Shown here: in pieces, positions 25,829 to 35,996 of the stretch
How positions within the stretch are numbered: position 1 is the stretch's first letter
Layout of the letters: every line of letters starts with the position of its first letter
DNA from: JAAUTT01 sp963846585
GTDB lineage: Bacteria > Bacteroidota > Bacteroidia > Bacteroidales > JAAUTT01
Reading direction: 5' to 3'
NCBI GenBank assembly: GCA_963846585.1
Contig: CAWJWO010000002.1
Span: 186,001-250,000, forward strand
Length of the DNA stretch: 64,000 nucleotides
The notes under the pieces: generated by a model
Database searches by the model: none
Told to the model about the DNA's origin: nothing
Seen by the model: only the letters and a program-made list of their open reading frames with translations
Translations under genes and position numbers: made by a program

Positions 25829-28261
25829 ATGATCAATATTAAATCTATTTTAAATAAAAGTAAAGATTTAGTTATATTGATAATATTAGGGTTATTAATT
25901 TTATGTGCAATTTTCCCCAGGTTCGATTTAACTTATACCCATGGTATTGACGGATCTCTTTCGTGGGTTTTTAACCATATATATAGCAGCGGTTTTCAAA
26001 TTGGCAAAAATGTAATATTCCCTCATGGGCCCCTGGCATTTTTTATGTATCCAATGCAGGAAAATTTATTGTTGGCACTATTTGTTACAACTGTTCTTCA
26101 ATTGTTACTGGTTATTAATATCTTTTATGTATTAAATGGGTTTAACCCCGGTGAACGGTGGATAATTACTACATTGGTTTCAATAATTTTGCTGAACCTG
26201 TTAAGTTTTAATTTACTTATTTTAGCCAATGTCATTTTATTATTTCTTTTATTCAACGACGACTCAAAGAAAATACATTATAAGTACCTGGCATTTTTCC
26301 TAACTGTTTTTGCATTTTATGTAAAGGCTTATGTTGCAGTAGTGTCAGGAACGATAATATTTTCTTTCCTCGTAATTTCTTTTATTGCTCAACGCAGGAT
26401 TTATAAAACCCTCCTTGATTGTTCTATTTTATTGGTATTACTCTTAATTTTTTGGGTCGCCATATATGGATCATTTACAGGTATAATTCAATACTTTATT
26501 GGTATGTTCAATTTGACCATGTCCAATTCAGCAGCGGTTTCCTTATATCCTGATAATTATTGGATTTGCTTGTCAATCTTTCTTGTAATTACTTTTCTGA
26601 TATCCTTTCTTCAAAAATCGCCGAAAGGTTATTATTTCGGTTCTTTACTTACATTAAGCATTTTTGCCGGATGGAAACATGGTATGTCACGTGAAGATAT
26701 TCATCATGCCATTGAGTTTATGGTTTATATTATCATAATTTTCTTTCTCTTTATTATTTATGTCAGGAAAAACGTCAAATACAATATTATTTTTATTTTC
26801 ATCGCGGTGCTGTTATTTGGTGTTAACCTCAGGAATGTTGTTAGTTTTCAAAATTATAAAATAGAGATAATCAGCGTTAACAACCTAATGGATTTTATCA
26901 GCAATTTTTCAAAAATCAAAGAAGATGCGAATAAAGAAATTGAGGAAAATATAAATTTTAATAAAATGCCCGATGATATTATAAGCAAAATTGGAAAGGC
27001 TAAATTAGATATTTATCCATGGGACTATTCCATTATACCTGCAAATAAATTAAACTGGCAACCAAGGCCTCAGATTCAAAGCCATTCAAGTTTTACGCCC
27101 TGGCTTGATAAAAAAAATGCAGATCACTTTAATTCAAAATCAGCGCCTGAATTTTTAATCTGGCATTTATATACAAGCAGTCAAACCGGAATTCAAAAAA
27201 CTTTTGAAAGCATTGACGGCAGGTATCTTTTAAATGACGAACCACAAACAATTATTCAAATATTGCGTAATTATGAATTATACTATAAAAACAGCGATTT
27301 CCTTGTATATAAAAAGAGAAATATTCCTTTGCCGGTTATACAGAAGGTTTCATTGCCAGAGCATATCACCTGGGATCAATGGATCATTGTCCCTGATTCA
27401 AACAATGACCTGATAAGGATTAAAGTAAAAATAAAAGATTCTTTTTTAGGGTATTTGAAAGACTTTTTTTATAAAGGGAATTATTATTATATATATTATA
27501 AACTATCAAATGGTTTTATTTATAAAAACCGGGTTGCATCAAAAATAGCAACTGAAGGTATGTGGATTGATCCTTATATAACCTTGCCATCCAATAATTT
27601 TATTGAGCCTAAAGTAAAAGAAATCTTATTTAAATGTTCAAATTCGCTTCTCTCCGATGATGATATAACAATTTCATGGGAAAATATTTCATTTGGACCA
27701 GATACCAATGTTGGGAGAAACAATTATCCAAATGCATTTTTTGGCAAAAACCTGCAACCAGCCAATAATTTGTTAAAACAAACAACCAATAATTTTGAGT
27801 TCATGAACGAAGAATGGACAAATATAGTGCCTGAAAATATGGTCACAAATGGCTACACTGGTATATATTCATGTACATTACAAATCAATTCATATTCAGC
27901 GGCATTTGTATTAAGCCTTGATTCGTTTCAAAATAAAGAATTATTGATTGCAACAAATTGCTGGATAAAATCAGGAACAAATGCAGACGTCTTAATTGTA
28001 ATTTCGGTAGAAAATAATTCCAAAATGCAGGTAAAGAATGCATCAAACATTAAGCCACAAATAATAAATAGTAAGGAATGGAACAATGTATCCCGTTTTC
28101 AGGAATACAAAAGCGAGAAAAAAGGGGATGTATTAAAAATATTCTTGGTTAATATAGGTCAACAACCTTTATTATATGATGATTTTACAGTAAGAATTGA
28201 ACAAAGAAACCCTGTTAATCCAGGTACATTTTACAAACTTCAAAGTGAAGGAACAAAATAA
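25829..28261 (+). CDS. Large polytopic membrane protein, GT-C-like, with C-terminal beta domain
   Basis: 810 residues. Residues 10-335 contain about ten membrane segments, with a first periplasmic loop FDLTYTHGIDGSLSWVFNHI and IFPHGPLAFF, a pattern seen in uncharacterised GT-C-like proteins of bacterial polysaccharide loci. The remaining roughly 470 residues are extracytoplasmic and contain two beta-rich, carbohydrate-binding-module-like stretches (WDQWIIVPDSNNDLIRIKVK; FVLSLDSFQNKELLIATNCW). No catalytic motif is certain. It follows the MFS/spermidine-synthase-like gene by 26 bp. A role in glycan transfer is inferred from neighbours. Confidence 0.5.
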   Translation: MINIKSILNKSKDLVILIILGLLILCAIFPRFDLTYTHGIDGSLSWVFNHIYSSGFQIGKNVIFPHGPLAFFMYPMQENLLLALFVTTVLQLLLVINIFYVLNGFNPGERWIITTLVSIILLNLLSFNLLILANVILLFLLFNDDSKKIHYKYLAFFLTVFAFYVKAYVAVVSGTIIFSFLVISFIAQRRIYKTLLDCSILLVLLLIFWVAIYGSFTGIIQYFIGMFNLTMSNSAAVSLYPDNYWICLSIFLVITFLISFLQKSPKGYYFGSLLTLSIFAGWKHGMSREDIHHAIEFMVYIIIIFFLFIIYVRKNVKYNIIFIFIAVLLFGVNLRNVVSFQNYKIEIISVNNLMDFISNFSKIKEDANKEIEENINFNKMPDDIISKIGKAKLDIYPWDYSIIPANKLNWQPRPQIQSHSSFTPWLDKKNADHFNSKSAPEFLIWHLYTSSQTGIQKTFESIDGRYLLNDEPQTIIQILRNYELYYKNSDFLVYKKRNIPLPVIQKVSLPEHITWDQWIIVPDSNNDLIRIKVKIKDSFLGYLKDFFYKGNYYYIYYKLSNGFIYKNRVASKIATEGMWIDPYITLPSNNFIEPKVKEILFKCSNSLLSDDDITISWENISFGPDTNVGRNNYPNAFFGKNLQPANNLLKQTTNNFEFMNEEWTNIVPENMVTNGYTGIYSCTLQINSYSAAFVLSLDSFQNKELLIATNCWIKSGTNADVLIVISVENNSKMQVKNASNIKPQIINSKEWNNVSRFQEYKSEKKGDVLKIFLVNIGQQPLLYDDFTVRIEQRNPVNPGTFYKLQSEGTK

Positions 28262-28304
28262 TAATAGATGAATTTAATAATGGAAATAATTAAAATTTAG
28301 CAAG

Positions 28305-30272
28305 TTGGAAGTTTTATCAACAATATATAAAAATAAATTTTTCAAACCTGTTATACTAACAGTTTTTTGTTTTGTTTTTTATATTAATACAATACCAAAC
28401 TTTTATGCCTATGATGATGGTATGGTAATAATTGAAAATCAATTTACAAAAAGCGGTATTGCCGGAATACCAGATATTTTTAAGCATGACTATTTTTATG
28501 GCTGTGTTGGGAATGATAATGCTAATCTTGTTTCAATCGGCAGGTATAGGCCTTTGTCATTGGTAACATTTGCAATCGAGTTTCAATTATTTGGAGCAAA
28601 CCCGCATATCAGTCATTTTATTAATATTATGCTTTTAGCTTTAGCCTCTTTAATTTTATATTTACTTCTCTCTAAAATATTCAGTTCTTATTTTAATGAA
28701 AACAATTTCTTTGATTTGCCTTTCGTCACAGTACTTTTATTCATAGCCCACCCTGTTCATACTGAAGTAGTGGCCAATATAAAAAGCAGGGATGAAATTA
28801 TGGCTATGATAGGTTCCCTGACAACTGTATTTTTTATTTTAAAATATATCGATACTAACCATTTTAAGTATCTGGTAATTAGTTTTTTCTTTTTCTTGTT
28901 GGCCTTGCTCTCAAAGGAAAATGCCATTACTTTTTTAGCAATCATCCCTTTAACAATTTATATTTATAAAAAAGGTAACAGGGTTAACTATTTAATGTGT
29001 TTAATACCCGTTTGTCTGGCAACAATTTTTTTCCTAATAATCAGGATATTGGCTATAGGTAAATTTAGCCCTCCCCCGAATGAGATTTTAAACAATCCTT
29101 ATATTTACGCTACAATAAATGAAAAATCCGCTACTATTTTTTATGTCTTAGGGTATTATATTAAATTACTTTTCTGGCCCAATCCACTAACTTTTGATTA
29201 CTTTCCATACCATATTAAGTTGGTAAACTGGAACAATATTTTTGCTTTATTATCATTATTGTTTTATGTGGTGATCATAGCGTACGCGGTATTGACAATT
29301 AGAAAAAAAACAGTTATTTCCTTTGGTATATTATTTTATATAATAACACTTTCAGTGGTATCTAACATATTTATCCCTGCCAGTTCATTTATGGGAGAAA
29401 GGTTTTTATTTATGCCTTCTATAGGGTTTTTAATTATAATAGCGTGGCTGTTAACAGTAAAAATTCCTAAGATTGTTAAATCTTTTAATTTAAAAATACC
29501 TCTTTTGATAGTAATATTTACACTAAGTTTTTTTAAAACATATAGCCGTAATAAAGTATGGAACAATAATTTTACTTTGTTTACAACTGATGTAAAAACG
29601 TCATCTAATAGCATTAAAGGCAATATGATTGCAGGAAGATTATATCTTGACATGGCAACCGAGACTGCTGACGATTTATTAAAGAAACAATATTTAGCAA
29701 ACGCGTTAAAATATTCAAAAAAAGATGTCTCAATTTGCCCAAACCATATCGATGCAGTTACTCTTTTAGCAGATGCTTATACAGCGAATAATATGCCGGA
29801 TTCGGCAATATTCTGTTATCAGAAAGCAATTTATTTAATTCCTAAAAAAGCAGACTATATTTCCATGAAAGTTGAAGAAATAATGGATAAAATAAGCAAT
29901 CCGGATTTCAAAATTGAAAACTATCTTTATTTTATTAAATCATCACCTGATAATTTTATTTTTAATTATCAACTCGCTTATTTATTTGCCAGATATAAGA
30001 AAGATTTTATAAAGTCCGGCTTCTATCTTCAAAAATCAGTTGAAATCATCCCCGATAATTACATGGCAAATATGGCATTAGGAGTAAACTACAGGTTACT
30101 TGGCGATTATAATAAATCATCTTTTTATCTTGAGAAAGCTTTAGAAATTAATCCCAACTTCTTACCTATTTGCGAAAACTTATTAATTACATACAAAAAA
30201 TCAGGAAATATTAAAAAAGAAAAAGAAGTATTAAAAAAGATAAAAGAATTGGAAAATGGAAAAAATAATTAA
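28305..30272 (+). CDS. TMTC-type GT-C glycosyltransferase with TPRs (paralogue 1)
   Basis: 655 residues from a TTG start; no ATG is available in frame upstream before a stop. About 10-11 membrane segments up to residue 415. The first periplasmic loop carries the acidic pair of GT-C enzymes (YAYDDGMVI, Asp 37-38). The TMTC hallmarks RPLSLVTF (about 82-89) and HPVHTEVVANIKSRDEIMA (about 149-167) are present. TPRs fill 450-650. Eukaryotic TMTC proteins are protein O-mannosyltransferases using dolichyl-phosphate mannose; a polyprenyl-phosphate-sugar-dependent transferase is inferred here. The stop overlaps the start of the FKBP gene by 17 bp. Close paralogues are at 43101 and 45103. Confidence 0.8.
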   Translation: MEVLSTIYKNKFFKPVILTVFCFVFYINTIPNFYAYDDGMVIIENQFTKSGIAGIPDIFKHDYFYGCVGNDNANLVSIGRYRPLSLVTFAIEFQLFGANPHISHFINIMLLALASLILYLLLSKIFSSYFNENNFFDLPFVTVLLFIAHPVHTEVVANIKSRDEIMAMIGSLTTVFFILKYIDTNHFKYLVISFFFFLLALLSKENAITFLAIIPLTIYIYKKGNRVNYLMCLIPVCLATIFFLIIRILAIGKFSPPPNEILNNPYIYATINEKSATIFYVLGYYIKLLFWPNPLTFDYFPYHIKLVNWNNIFALLSLLFYVVIIAYAVLTIRKKTVISFGILFYIITLSVVSNIFIPASSFMGERFLFMPSIGFLIIIAWLLTVKIPKIVKSFNLKIPLLIVIFTLSFFKTYSRNKVWNNNFTLFTTDVKTSSNSIKGNMIAGRLYLDMATETADDLLKKQYLANALKYSKKDVSICPNHIDAVTLLADAYTANNMPDSAIFCYQKAIYLIPKKADYISMKVEEIMDKISNPDFKIENYLYFIKSSPDNFIFNYQLAYLFARYKKDFIKSGFYLQKSVEIIPDNYMANMALGVNYRLLGDYNKSSFYLEKALEINPNFLPICENLLITYKKSGNIKKEKEVLKKIKELENGKNN

Positions 30273-30975
30273 TAAAACAAAATCTTTAATTGCGAAATGG
30301 CTTTGGATTATGTTTATTGCTTTAACTATTGAAGCATGCCACAATAATAGTATGACAAAATTCAAAAACAATGATGATGCTTTAAGTTATTATTTAGGTA
30401 TTTATACCGGATTAACTTTAAAAGATGCTGGCTACAAAGAGTTTGATAAATATCTTTTTAATGAAGCGATAAGGGAAGTGTTTAACCAAAAAGGCTTTGA
30501 TAAAAATGCCTATAAAAAAGCAGATATTATAATAGCTAAATATATTACTAAGGGAAATGAAGTGCAAAATTCAATAACCTTAGAAGAAGGAAGAAAATTT
30601 CTTGCAAAGAACAAAACCCGAAAAGAAATAAAAACCACTCCAAGCGGTTTGCAATATGAAGTGGTTAAGGAAGGCTCCGGCCAAATACCTTTAGTCAATG
30701 ATTCGGTGATCCTTAAATTCACAGGCTACACTTTAAATGGTTCAGAATTTTTAAATTCTGAACAATACACCCAACCATATTCAATACTTAAAACTATTCG
30801 CGGATGTAAAGAAGCGCTTGGCCTGATGAAAGAAGGTTCTCAATATAAAGTTTACCTGCCTGCTGAACTGGCATTTGGCAGGAACCCTCTGCCTGGTAAT
30901 ATTCTTAAATCGAATATGGCTGTTATGTTCGATATTATAGTAATACATATCGTCCCTCAAAAGGATATAAAATAA
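30256..30975 (+). CDS. FKBP-type peptidyl-prolyl isomerase lipoprotein (1)
   Basis: 239 residues. A membrane signal of about 27 residues ends in the lipobox IEAC. A helical FkpA/Mip-like N-terminal dimerisation region (NNDDALSYYLGIYTGLTLKD) follows. The FKBP domain spans about 120-235 (TTPSGLQYEVVKEGSGQIP; GCKEALGLMKEGSQYKVYLP; ELAFG). It acts on exported proteins in the periplasm or at the outer membrane. The start overlaps the end of TMTC paralogue 1, implying translational coupling, and a second copy follows directly. Coupling of a prolyl isomerase with a TMTC-type transferase suggests that folding and glycosylation act on the same exported substrates. Confidence 0.88.
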   Translation: MEKIINKTKSLIAKWLWIMFIALTIEACHNNSMTKFKNNDDALSYYLGIYTGLTLKDAGYKEFDKYLFNEAIREVFNQKGFDKNAYKKADIIIAKYITKGNEVQNSITLEEGRKFLAKNKTRKEIKTTPSGLQYEVVKEGSGQIPLVNDSVILKFTGYTLNGSEFLNSEQYTQPYSILKTIRGCKEALGLMKEGSQYKVYLPAELAFGRNPLPGNILKSNMAVMFDIIVIHIVPQKDIK

Positions 30976-30999
30976 AACCACTATTAAAGCACTTGAAAA

Positions 31000-31695
31000 A
31001 TGAAAATACAGCAATATTTACTGTTAATTTTTGTAGCCTATATATCAGCAGTCTCTTGCAAAAGAAAAAGTACAGGCAATATTCCGGAATTGAAAAATAG
31101 CGTGGATTCATTAAGTTATTTCACCGGCATTTTTACCGGAAATACTATGAAAAACCTTGATGACACAGTATTCAACCCTGATATTTTTTACCAAGCTGTA
31201 AAAGAAGTATTTAAACAAAAGGAATTTAAAATGGGCAAATTAGAGGCAGATTATAATATAGGCAAATATTTTGATAAGCTACACGAAAAAGAAGAAGAAA
31301 AAAATTTAAAACAAGGCAAAGAATTTTTATCTAAAAATAGTATACGTAACGGAGTAATAACTACTCCAAGTGGCTTGCAATACGAAGTGATAAGGGAAGG
31401 TGCAGGTGCAAAACCTAAAATCAATGAAAAGGTATTGGTTAAATATTCTGGTTCACTTATCAATGGAAAGGAATTTGCAAATACTTTTACTTTAAATAGG
31501 GTTGATACACTGTATTTTAGAAAGAATGAAATAATGCCTGGGTTCTTTGAGGCCTTAAAAATAATGAAAGCAGGTTCAAGATATAAAATTTACCTGCCTG
31601 CCTCGTTAGCTTTTGGAAATAACCCGCCACCATTAGACGGGCTTAAGCCAAATATGGTTGTTATTTTTGATATTGAAATAATTTCAATTATTTAA
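31000..31695 (+). CDS. FKBP-type peptidyl-prolyl isomerase lipoprotein (2)
   Basis: 231 residues. Lipobox AVSC at about residue 20. The organisation is the same as the preceding gene: helical N-terminal part (NSVDSLSYFTGIFTGNTMKN), charged linker (DKLHEKEEEKNLKQGKEF), then an FKBP domain (TTPSGLQYEVIREGAGAKPK; FFEALKIMKAGSRYKIYLPA; LAFGNNPPP). It is a tandem paralogue of the gene at 30256, 24 bp downstream. Its last 8 bp overlap the end of the convergent gene at 31688. Role: folding of exported proteins. Confidence 0.88.
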   Translation: MKIQQYLLLIFVAYISAVSCKRKSTGNIPELKNSVDSLSYFTGIFTGNTMKNLDDTVFNPDIFYQAVKEVFKQKEFKMGKLEADYNIGKYFDKLHEKEEEKNLKQGKEFLSKNSIRNGVITTPSGLQYEVIREGAGAKPKINEKVLVKYSGSLINGKEFANTFTLNRVDTLYFRKNEIMPGFFEALKIMKAGSRYKIYLPASLAFGNNPPPLDGLKPNMVVIFDIEIISII

Positions 31696-33652
31696 GTTTC
31701 ATTTGTTGTTTTATTTGTTCAAAATTTTGAAGGGCTGGGGAAAAATCAGGCTTTATTTTCAAAGCTCTTTCAAACCAGGATGCAGCAATTTGATAATCAT
31801 GCAAGTTGGCATATATTATTCCCAAATTGTTCATAGCGTATATAGAGATTGAATCGTGTTTCAGAAAAGCAATAAACTGGTCTCTTGCTTTTTCAAATTG
31901 GTTTGTTTGCATGTATATCTCTCCAAGTTTGAATCTGATTTTTGAACTATAATATGAATAGGACTGTTTGCTTTCCGATGTTGTGGTAATATTTATTTCA
32001 TCATCAGAAATGTGAGTTCTTATTAAAGCTATGGTTTTATTGTATTCATCGATTGCCATGTATTTCATTCCTGAATTATATAAAGCATGTGCAAGGTTAT
32101 CCCGAAATTCTAACCCTTCCGGATAAGCAATAACAGCTTGTTTGTAATGTCTTATTGCATTGTTATAATCGCCTGCACAAACAAATAACGTTCCAATATT
32201 ATTATAGATAGTACCATTATTACTCTGATCATCTACTTTAAACAAATTATTATTGACTAATAATACCAAAGGAAAAAGCCCAATAGTGGCATAGACAACA
32301 GGAAGGATTTCCTGTTTTATTAACTTATTAACAATCCACCATATTGTAAAGGCTGCAAAAATAAAAAGGGATATTACAACCGGAAACCTGTATTCTGAAG
32401 AATTATAATAAATAATAGCACCCAAGAGGTACATAAAAGTATATAAAAGCAACAGGTTTAACTTTTCATTTTTATTAAATAACAGGATCATTCCGAGCAA
32501 AGCAAGAGGTGCAATTATTCCAAAATTTATTAAGGGGGCTTTTAAAAGGGGAAAATAATTTTTACATATATTATATTCTAGTCCATTTATTGGTAGTTCA
32601 TAAGCATTCCAAAATATAAAAAATTTTTTTGCTAACAAACCAACCCATTGCAATGGATTATTTTTAATAAAATTAAATGATTGCCCATACCAGTAATCTG
32701 AAGCCTCTATCGTGGTAAGTTTACGGCCCATACGCTTCGATGCCTCAATAACAAATCCCGCGTGTTCGAACCTTGTGTCCGGGTTATAAAAATATTGGGC
32801 TTCATAAATACCCCTGGCATCATGGTTGTTGCCATTAAAAAAATTAAAACCTCCTGCCCCGCTCGTTAATACAAGTTCATTATTTATAGAATAATTCCTG
32901 ATTCCAAAAGGGATTGAAATCAACAGATACCCTAAAAATAAGCAGGCTATAAATGAAAATAAATTTTTTAACCGAACAGGGAAGCCTGAAGATAAAATGT
33001 ACCAAATAAGTATAAACGGGACAAAAAGAAGAATATTAGGTCTTAAATATGCTGATAATCCCAAAAAAAGCCCTGCAAAAAAGTAGAATTTCATCGACTT
33101 TTTTTCCAAACCCTGAAAAAGCATAAGTAAAATTAAAATATTACAAAAATTAATGAGGGCTACCTTAAGCAAAAATCCTTCATAAAAAATTGAAATACCA
33201 TAAAAGACTGATATTGCAGCAGCCAATGTTGCAATCCGGTCCACGCTTTTTTCGGACAAAAATGGTTTTCGTTCATTTTCGGGATTATTAAGGTTTCGGA
33301 TTGAAAAAACTTTTTTAGCAAGAATAAATACAAGAGAACAGTTAACTGAGCCAATTATAAACTGGATGAGGGCAACAGCGGGTATACTATGCCCGAATAT
33401 AAAATAAATAACTGAAAGAAGATAAGGATAGGCAGGGCTCATAAAATCAAAGTCCCGACTGAGCCAGTCTTTATTAAATATCTCAATTGCCCAGACATCG
33501 TAATGCTTTGCATCTAATAATGGATATAAAAATAAAGGACTATCCTTAATTAAAATAAAATGAATTACACGGATAATAATGGCAACAAGAAATATTCCGG
33601 CAACTTCAAAAAAAAGTTTATTTTTAACTGATATTTTGGATTTAAATTTCAT
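31688..33652 (-). CDS. GT39/PMT-like GT-C glycosyltransferase with TPRs
   Basis: 654 residues. About ten to twelve membrane segments lie in residues 12-450. The first periplasmic loop LLDAKHYDVWAIEIFNKDWL, with Asp residues after helix 1, and the following SPAYPYLLSVIYFIFG match the PMT_2/ArnT-like glycosyltransferase 39 family. TPRs (NNGTIYNNIGTLFVCAGDYN; MNNLGIIYANLHDYQIAASW) occupy about 465-650. It uses a polyprenyl-linked sugar in that family; acceptor unknown. It is the only gene of this block on the minus strand apart from 38621, and ends convergently with the second FKBP gene. Confidence 0.7.
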   Translation of the reverse strand: MKFKSKISVKNKLFFEVAGIFLVAIIIRVIHFILIKDSPLFLYPLLDAKHYDVWAIEIFNKDWLSRDFDFMSPAYPYLLSVIYFIFGHSIPAVALIQFIIGSVNCSLVFILAKKVFSIRNLNNPENERKPFLSEKSVDRIATLAAAISVFYGISIFYEGFLLKVALINFCNILILLMLFQGLEKKSMKFYFFAGLFLGLSAYLRPNILLFVPFILIWYILSSGFPVRLKNLFSFIACLFLGYLLISIPFGIRNYSINNELVLTSGAGGFNFFNGNNHDARGIYEAQYFYNPDTRFEHAGFVIEASKRMGRKLTTIEASDYWYGQSFNFIKNNPLQWVGLLAKKFFIFWNAYELPINGLEYNICKNYFPLLKAPLINFGIIAPLALLGMILLFNKNEKLNLLLLYTFMYLLGAIIYYNSSEYRFPVVISLFIFAAFTIWWIVNKLIKQEILPVVYATIGLFPLVLLVNNNLFKVDDQSNNGTIYNNIGTLFVCAGDYNNAIRHYKQAVIAYPEGLEFRDNLAHALYNSGMKYMAIDEYNKTIALIRTHISDDEINITTTSESKQSYSYYSSKIRFKLGEIYMQTNQFEKARDQFIAFLKHDSISIYAMNNLGIIYANLHDYQIAASWFERALKIKPDFSPALQNFEQIKQQMKLK

Positions 33653-33740
33653 TCACAATTACAATTATTTGTGATATTAAAAAACAACTTTTTGTTGATA
33701 TATATATATAATATTCAAAATTACATTATTTTAAGCAAAT

Positions 33741-35066
33741 ATGAATAGAGCAGGAATAATTAGTTTTGACGGTACAGAGACAATAAATGGTTTTATTGAA
33801 AGACCTGAAAAATACAGCCATTTATTCGAGGTTGTAAATTCAACTTCAGGCTGTATTGCCAGAGGTTCCGGCTTAAGTTATTGTGCTGCTGGTTCCGGGA
33901 ATGAAATTACCAGCATTGATATGACAAAATTTAACCGGATACTTATGTTTGACGAAACAAAAGGTATTATCAAAGTCGAATCAGGAATGCAGGTTGGCGA
34001 ATTTATTAATTTTATTGCTCAAAAAGGATGGTACTTCAATGTTATTCCCGGATACCCTTCCATCACGATTGGAGGGTGTGTGGCATTCAATGTACACGGA
34101 AAATCACAATTTAATATTGGGACATTTGGCGATCATATAAAAGAACTCACTTTATATCATCCGGCGTATGGTGAAATGATATGTAATAAATCTAAGAATC
34201 AAGATGTTTTTGACCTCACTGTCGGAGGTTTTGGCCTTACAGGCATAATACTGAGCGTAACCCTTGTTTTATCGTGCTTAAAAGGAAACAGAGTAATAAG
34301 GCAAAAAGCAAAATGCAGGAATTTGTCAGATGCTGTAGAAAAAATGCTCTCATTAAAAAACGAATATGAAAATGTTTATTCATGGAATAACCTGAACATT
34401 TCAGGTAAAAATTTTGGTAAAGGCATCATTTATCTTGAAAAATTTCACGATGGAACCTTAACCCTATTTCAAGATTATAATTATACGCGTTTTAATACTT
34501 ATTCTTCAAGAAAATCCGGGATTAATATTATTAATCGAATTACAGCAGAATTTATTTGTTCCCTGTATTATAGTAAAGAATTTATTTCACCATCTTTTAC
34601 AAATTTAAGTATTACTGAAAGCACATTTCCTATTTATGGAAAGGAAATTTATTATTATCTTTTTGGCAGCCAAGGCTTCAGGGAATATCAGTTAATAGTC
34701 CCATTAACCGGGGCTGATGAATTTTTTTCAGGGCTACAGAATTTAATTAAAAAATTCGGGATACCTGTTACATTGGGTTCATTAAAAATATTTAAGGGTG
34801 GCAACATTTATTTAAATTTTTGTAAAGACGGGATTTGTCTTGCATTAGATGTCCCTGCAATTACTAAATCCCAAACTTTCTTTTCAGAAATTGATGATCT
34901 GACTTTGAGGTTTAATGGCATAGCAAATATATCAAAGGATTCCAGGTTACACGCCAAAACAATTAATGGAATGTATAGTCAATATGGTAAATTCAAGAGT
35001 GAGATATTGAAGTACGATCCGCGAAAATATTTTACATCATCATTGAGGCAAAGAATAGAGGTTTAA
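33741..35066 (+). CDS. DprE1-like FAD-dependent oxidoreductase
   Basis: 441 residues, a VAO/GlcD-type flavoprotein. The FAD-binding region includes ARGSGLSYCAAGSGN (about 40-54), VIPGYPSITIGGCVAFNVHG (101-120) and GKSQFNIGTFGDHIKELTL. The His-Gly-Lys after V/I is the flavin-proximal motif of DprE1. The C-terminal part aligns with mycobacterial DprE1: IFKGGNIYLNF, then ICLALDVP (equivalent to the NICVDFP strand with the Cys hit by benzothiazinones), NISKDSRLHAKTINGMY and YDPRKYFTSSLRQRIEV. In mycobacteria DprE1 oxidises the C2 hydroxyl of decaprenylphosphoryl-ribose. A DprE2-like gene follows. The substrate here is inferred, not shown. Confidence 0.75.
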   Translation: MNRAGIISFDGTETINGFIERPEKYSHLFEVVNSTSGCIARGSGLSYCAAGSGNEITSIDMTKFNRILMFDETKGIIKVESGMQVGEFINFIAQKGWYFNVIPGYPSITIGGCVAFNVHGKSQFNIGTFGDHIKELTLYHPAYGEMICNKSKNQDVFDLTVGGFGLTGIILSVTLVLSCLKGNRVIRQKAKCRNLSDAVEKMLSLKNEYENVYSWNNLNISGKNFGKGIIYLEKFHDGTLTLFQDYNYTRFNTYSSRKSGINIINRITAEFICSLYYSKEFISPSFTNLSITESTFPIYGKEIYYYLFGSQGFREYQLIVPLTGADEFFSGLQNLIKKFGIPVTLGSLKIFKGGNIYLNFCKDGICLALDVPAITKSQTFFSEIDDLTLRFNGIANISKDSRLHAKTINGMYSQYGKFKSEILKYDPRKYFTSSLRQRIEV

Positions 35067-35200
35067 TTAGTGTTTGCTCCATAAAGTCCGGACATTAAAG
35101 ACAGACACTGATTAGGTTTGTCCATAATGTGCGTTGCATTCGTTACGATTGTCAGAATATTATTTGATAGTGGCTATTAAGTACATAAATTGTTAATACA

Positions 35201-35935
35201 TTGAACACTGCAATAATTTTAGGTGCGAGTTCAGGAGTGGGCAGGGCATTGGCCGAAAAGCTTGGAAGAGATGGTTGTGGCTTGGTTCTTTGCTCAAGAA
35301 GTAAAAGGGATTTGGAAGCAAATGCCGCGAATATTTCATTGAAATATAACATATACACACAGGTATACACGATTGATATAAATGAAAAAAATGAAAGGGA
35401 TAAATTGGTTTCGTATATTTCAAAAGGAAAAAATATCAATTCCATTTTCATAACTGTTGGTGATATGGTTGAACACGACAATGGATTGCAGGACTGTCTT
35501 ATTGTCGATCGTTTGGTGAATTCAAATTTTCTTTCAATTGCTCATTTTTTATCTGCATTAATTCAATCAGTCGACAAAAGGGAAGAATTGAAAATTTATT
35601 TAATGTCAAGCATAACTATTTGCAGACCAAGAAAAAACAATTTGGTGTATGCCTCATCAAAAATGGCAATTGATTTTTATTGTCGTGGCTTACAGCATTT
35701 GCTGGCTGATTCGTCTATAAGAATAATAATTTTCAGGCTTGGATATATAGATACAGCAATGAGCTATGGAAAAAAATTATTATTGCATCCGGTTTCATCA
35801 AGTCTCGTCGCTGAAAAAATTATTACAAAACTAAAAAAAAGAAACCGAATTTATTATTATCCAGGTTATTGGAGATATATTGTTATTATAGTAAAATTGG
35901 TACCCTGGATAATATACAAGAGGATAGTCTTTTAG
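35201..35935 (+). CDS. DprE2-like short-chain dehydrogenase
   Basis: 244 residues from TTG 35201; an upstream in-frame TAA at 35186 leaves no ATG. NAD(P)-binding motif ILGASSGVGRALAEKL. The active-site region has SSITIC and Tyr-x3-Lys in YASSKMAIDFY. The end YYYPGYWRYIVIIVKLVPWI followed by IYKR parallels the hydrophobic C terminus of mycobacterial DprE2 (…FRYVMMVLRHIPRSIFRK), which ordinary SDRs lack. DprE2 reduces the 2-keto intermediate made by DprE1, giving the epimerised sugar. It lies 134 bp after the DprE1-like gene and 61 bp before the GT2. Confidence 0.72.
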   Translation: MNTAIILGASSGVGRALAEKLGRDGCGLVLCSRSKRDLEANAANISLKYNIYTQVYTIDINEKNERDKLVSYISKGKNINSIFITVGDMVEHDNGLQDCLIVDRLVNSNFLSIAHFLSALIQSVDKREELKIYLMSSITICRPRKNNLVYASSKMAIDFYCRGLQHLLADSSIRIIIFRLGYIDTAMSYGKKLLLHPVSSSLVAEKIITKLKKRNRIYYYPGYWRYIVIIVKLVPWIIYKRIVF

Positions 35936-35996
35936 CGGACACAAATAAATTAAGGTAATAAAAAGTATTTTATGTGACTTAAATTCAGCCAATATA

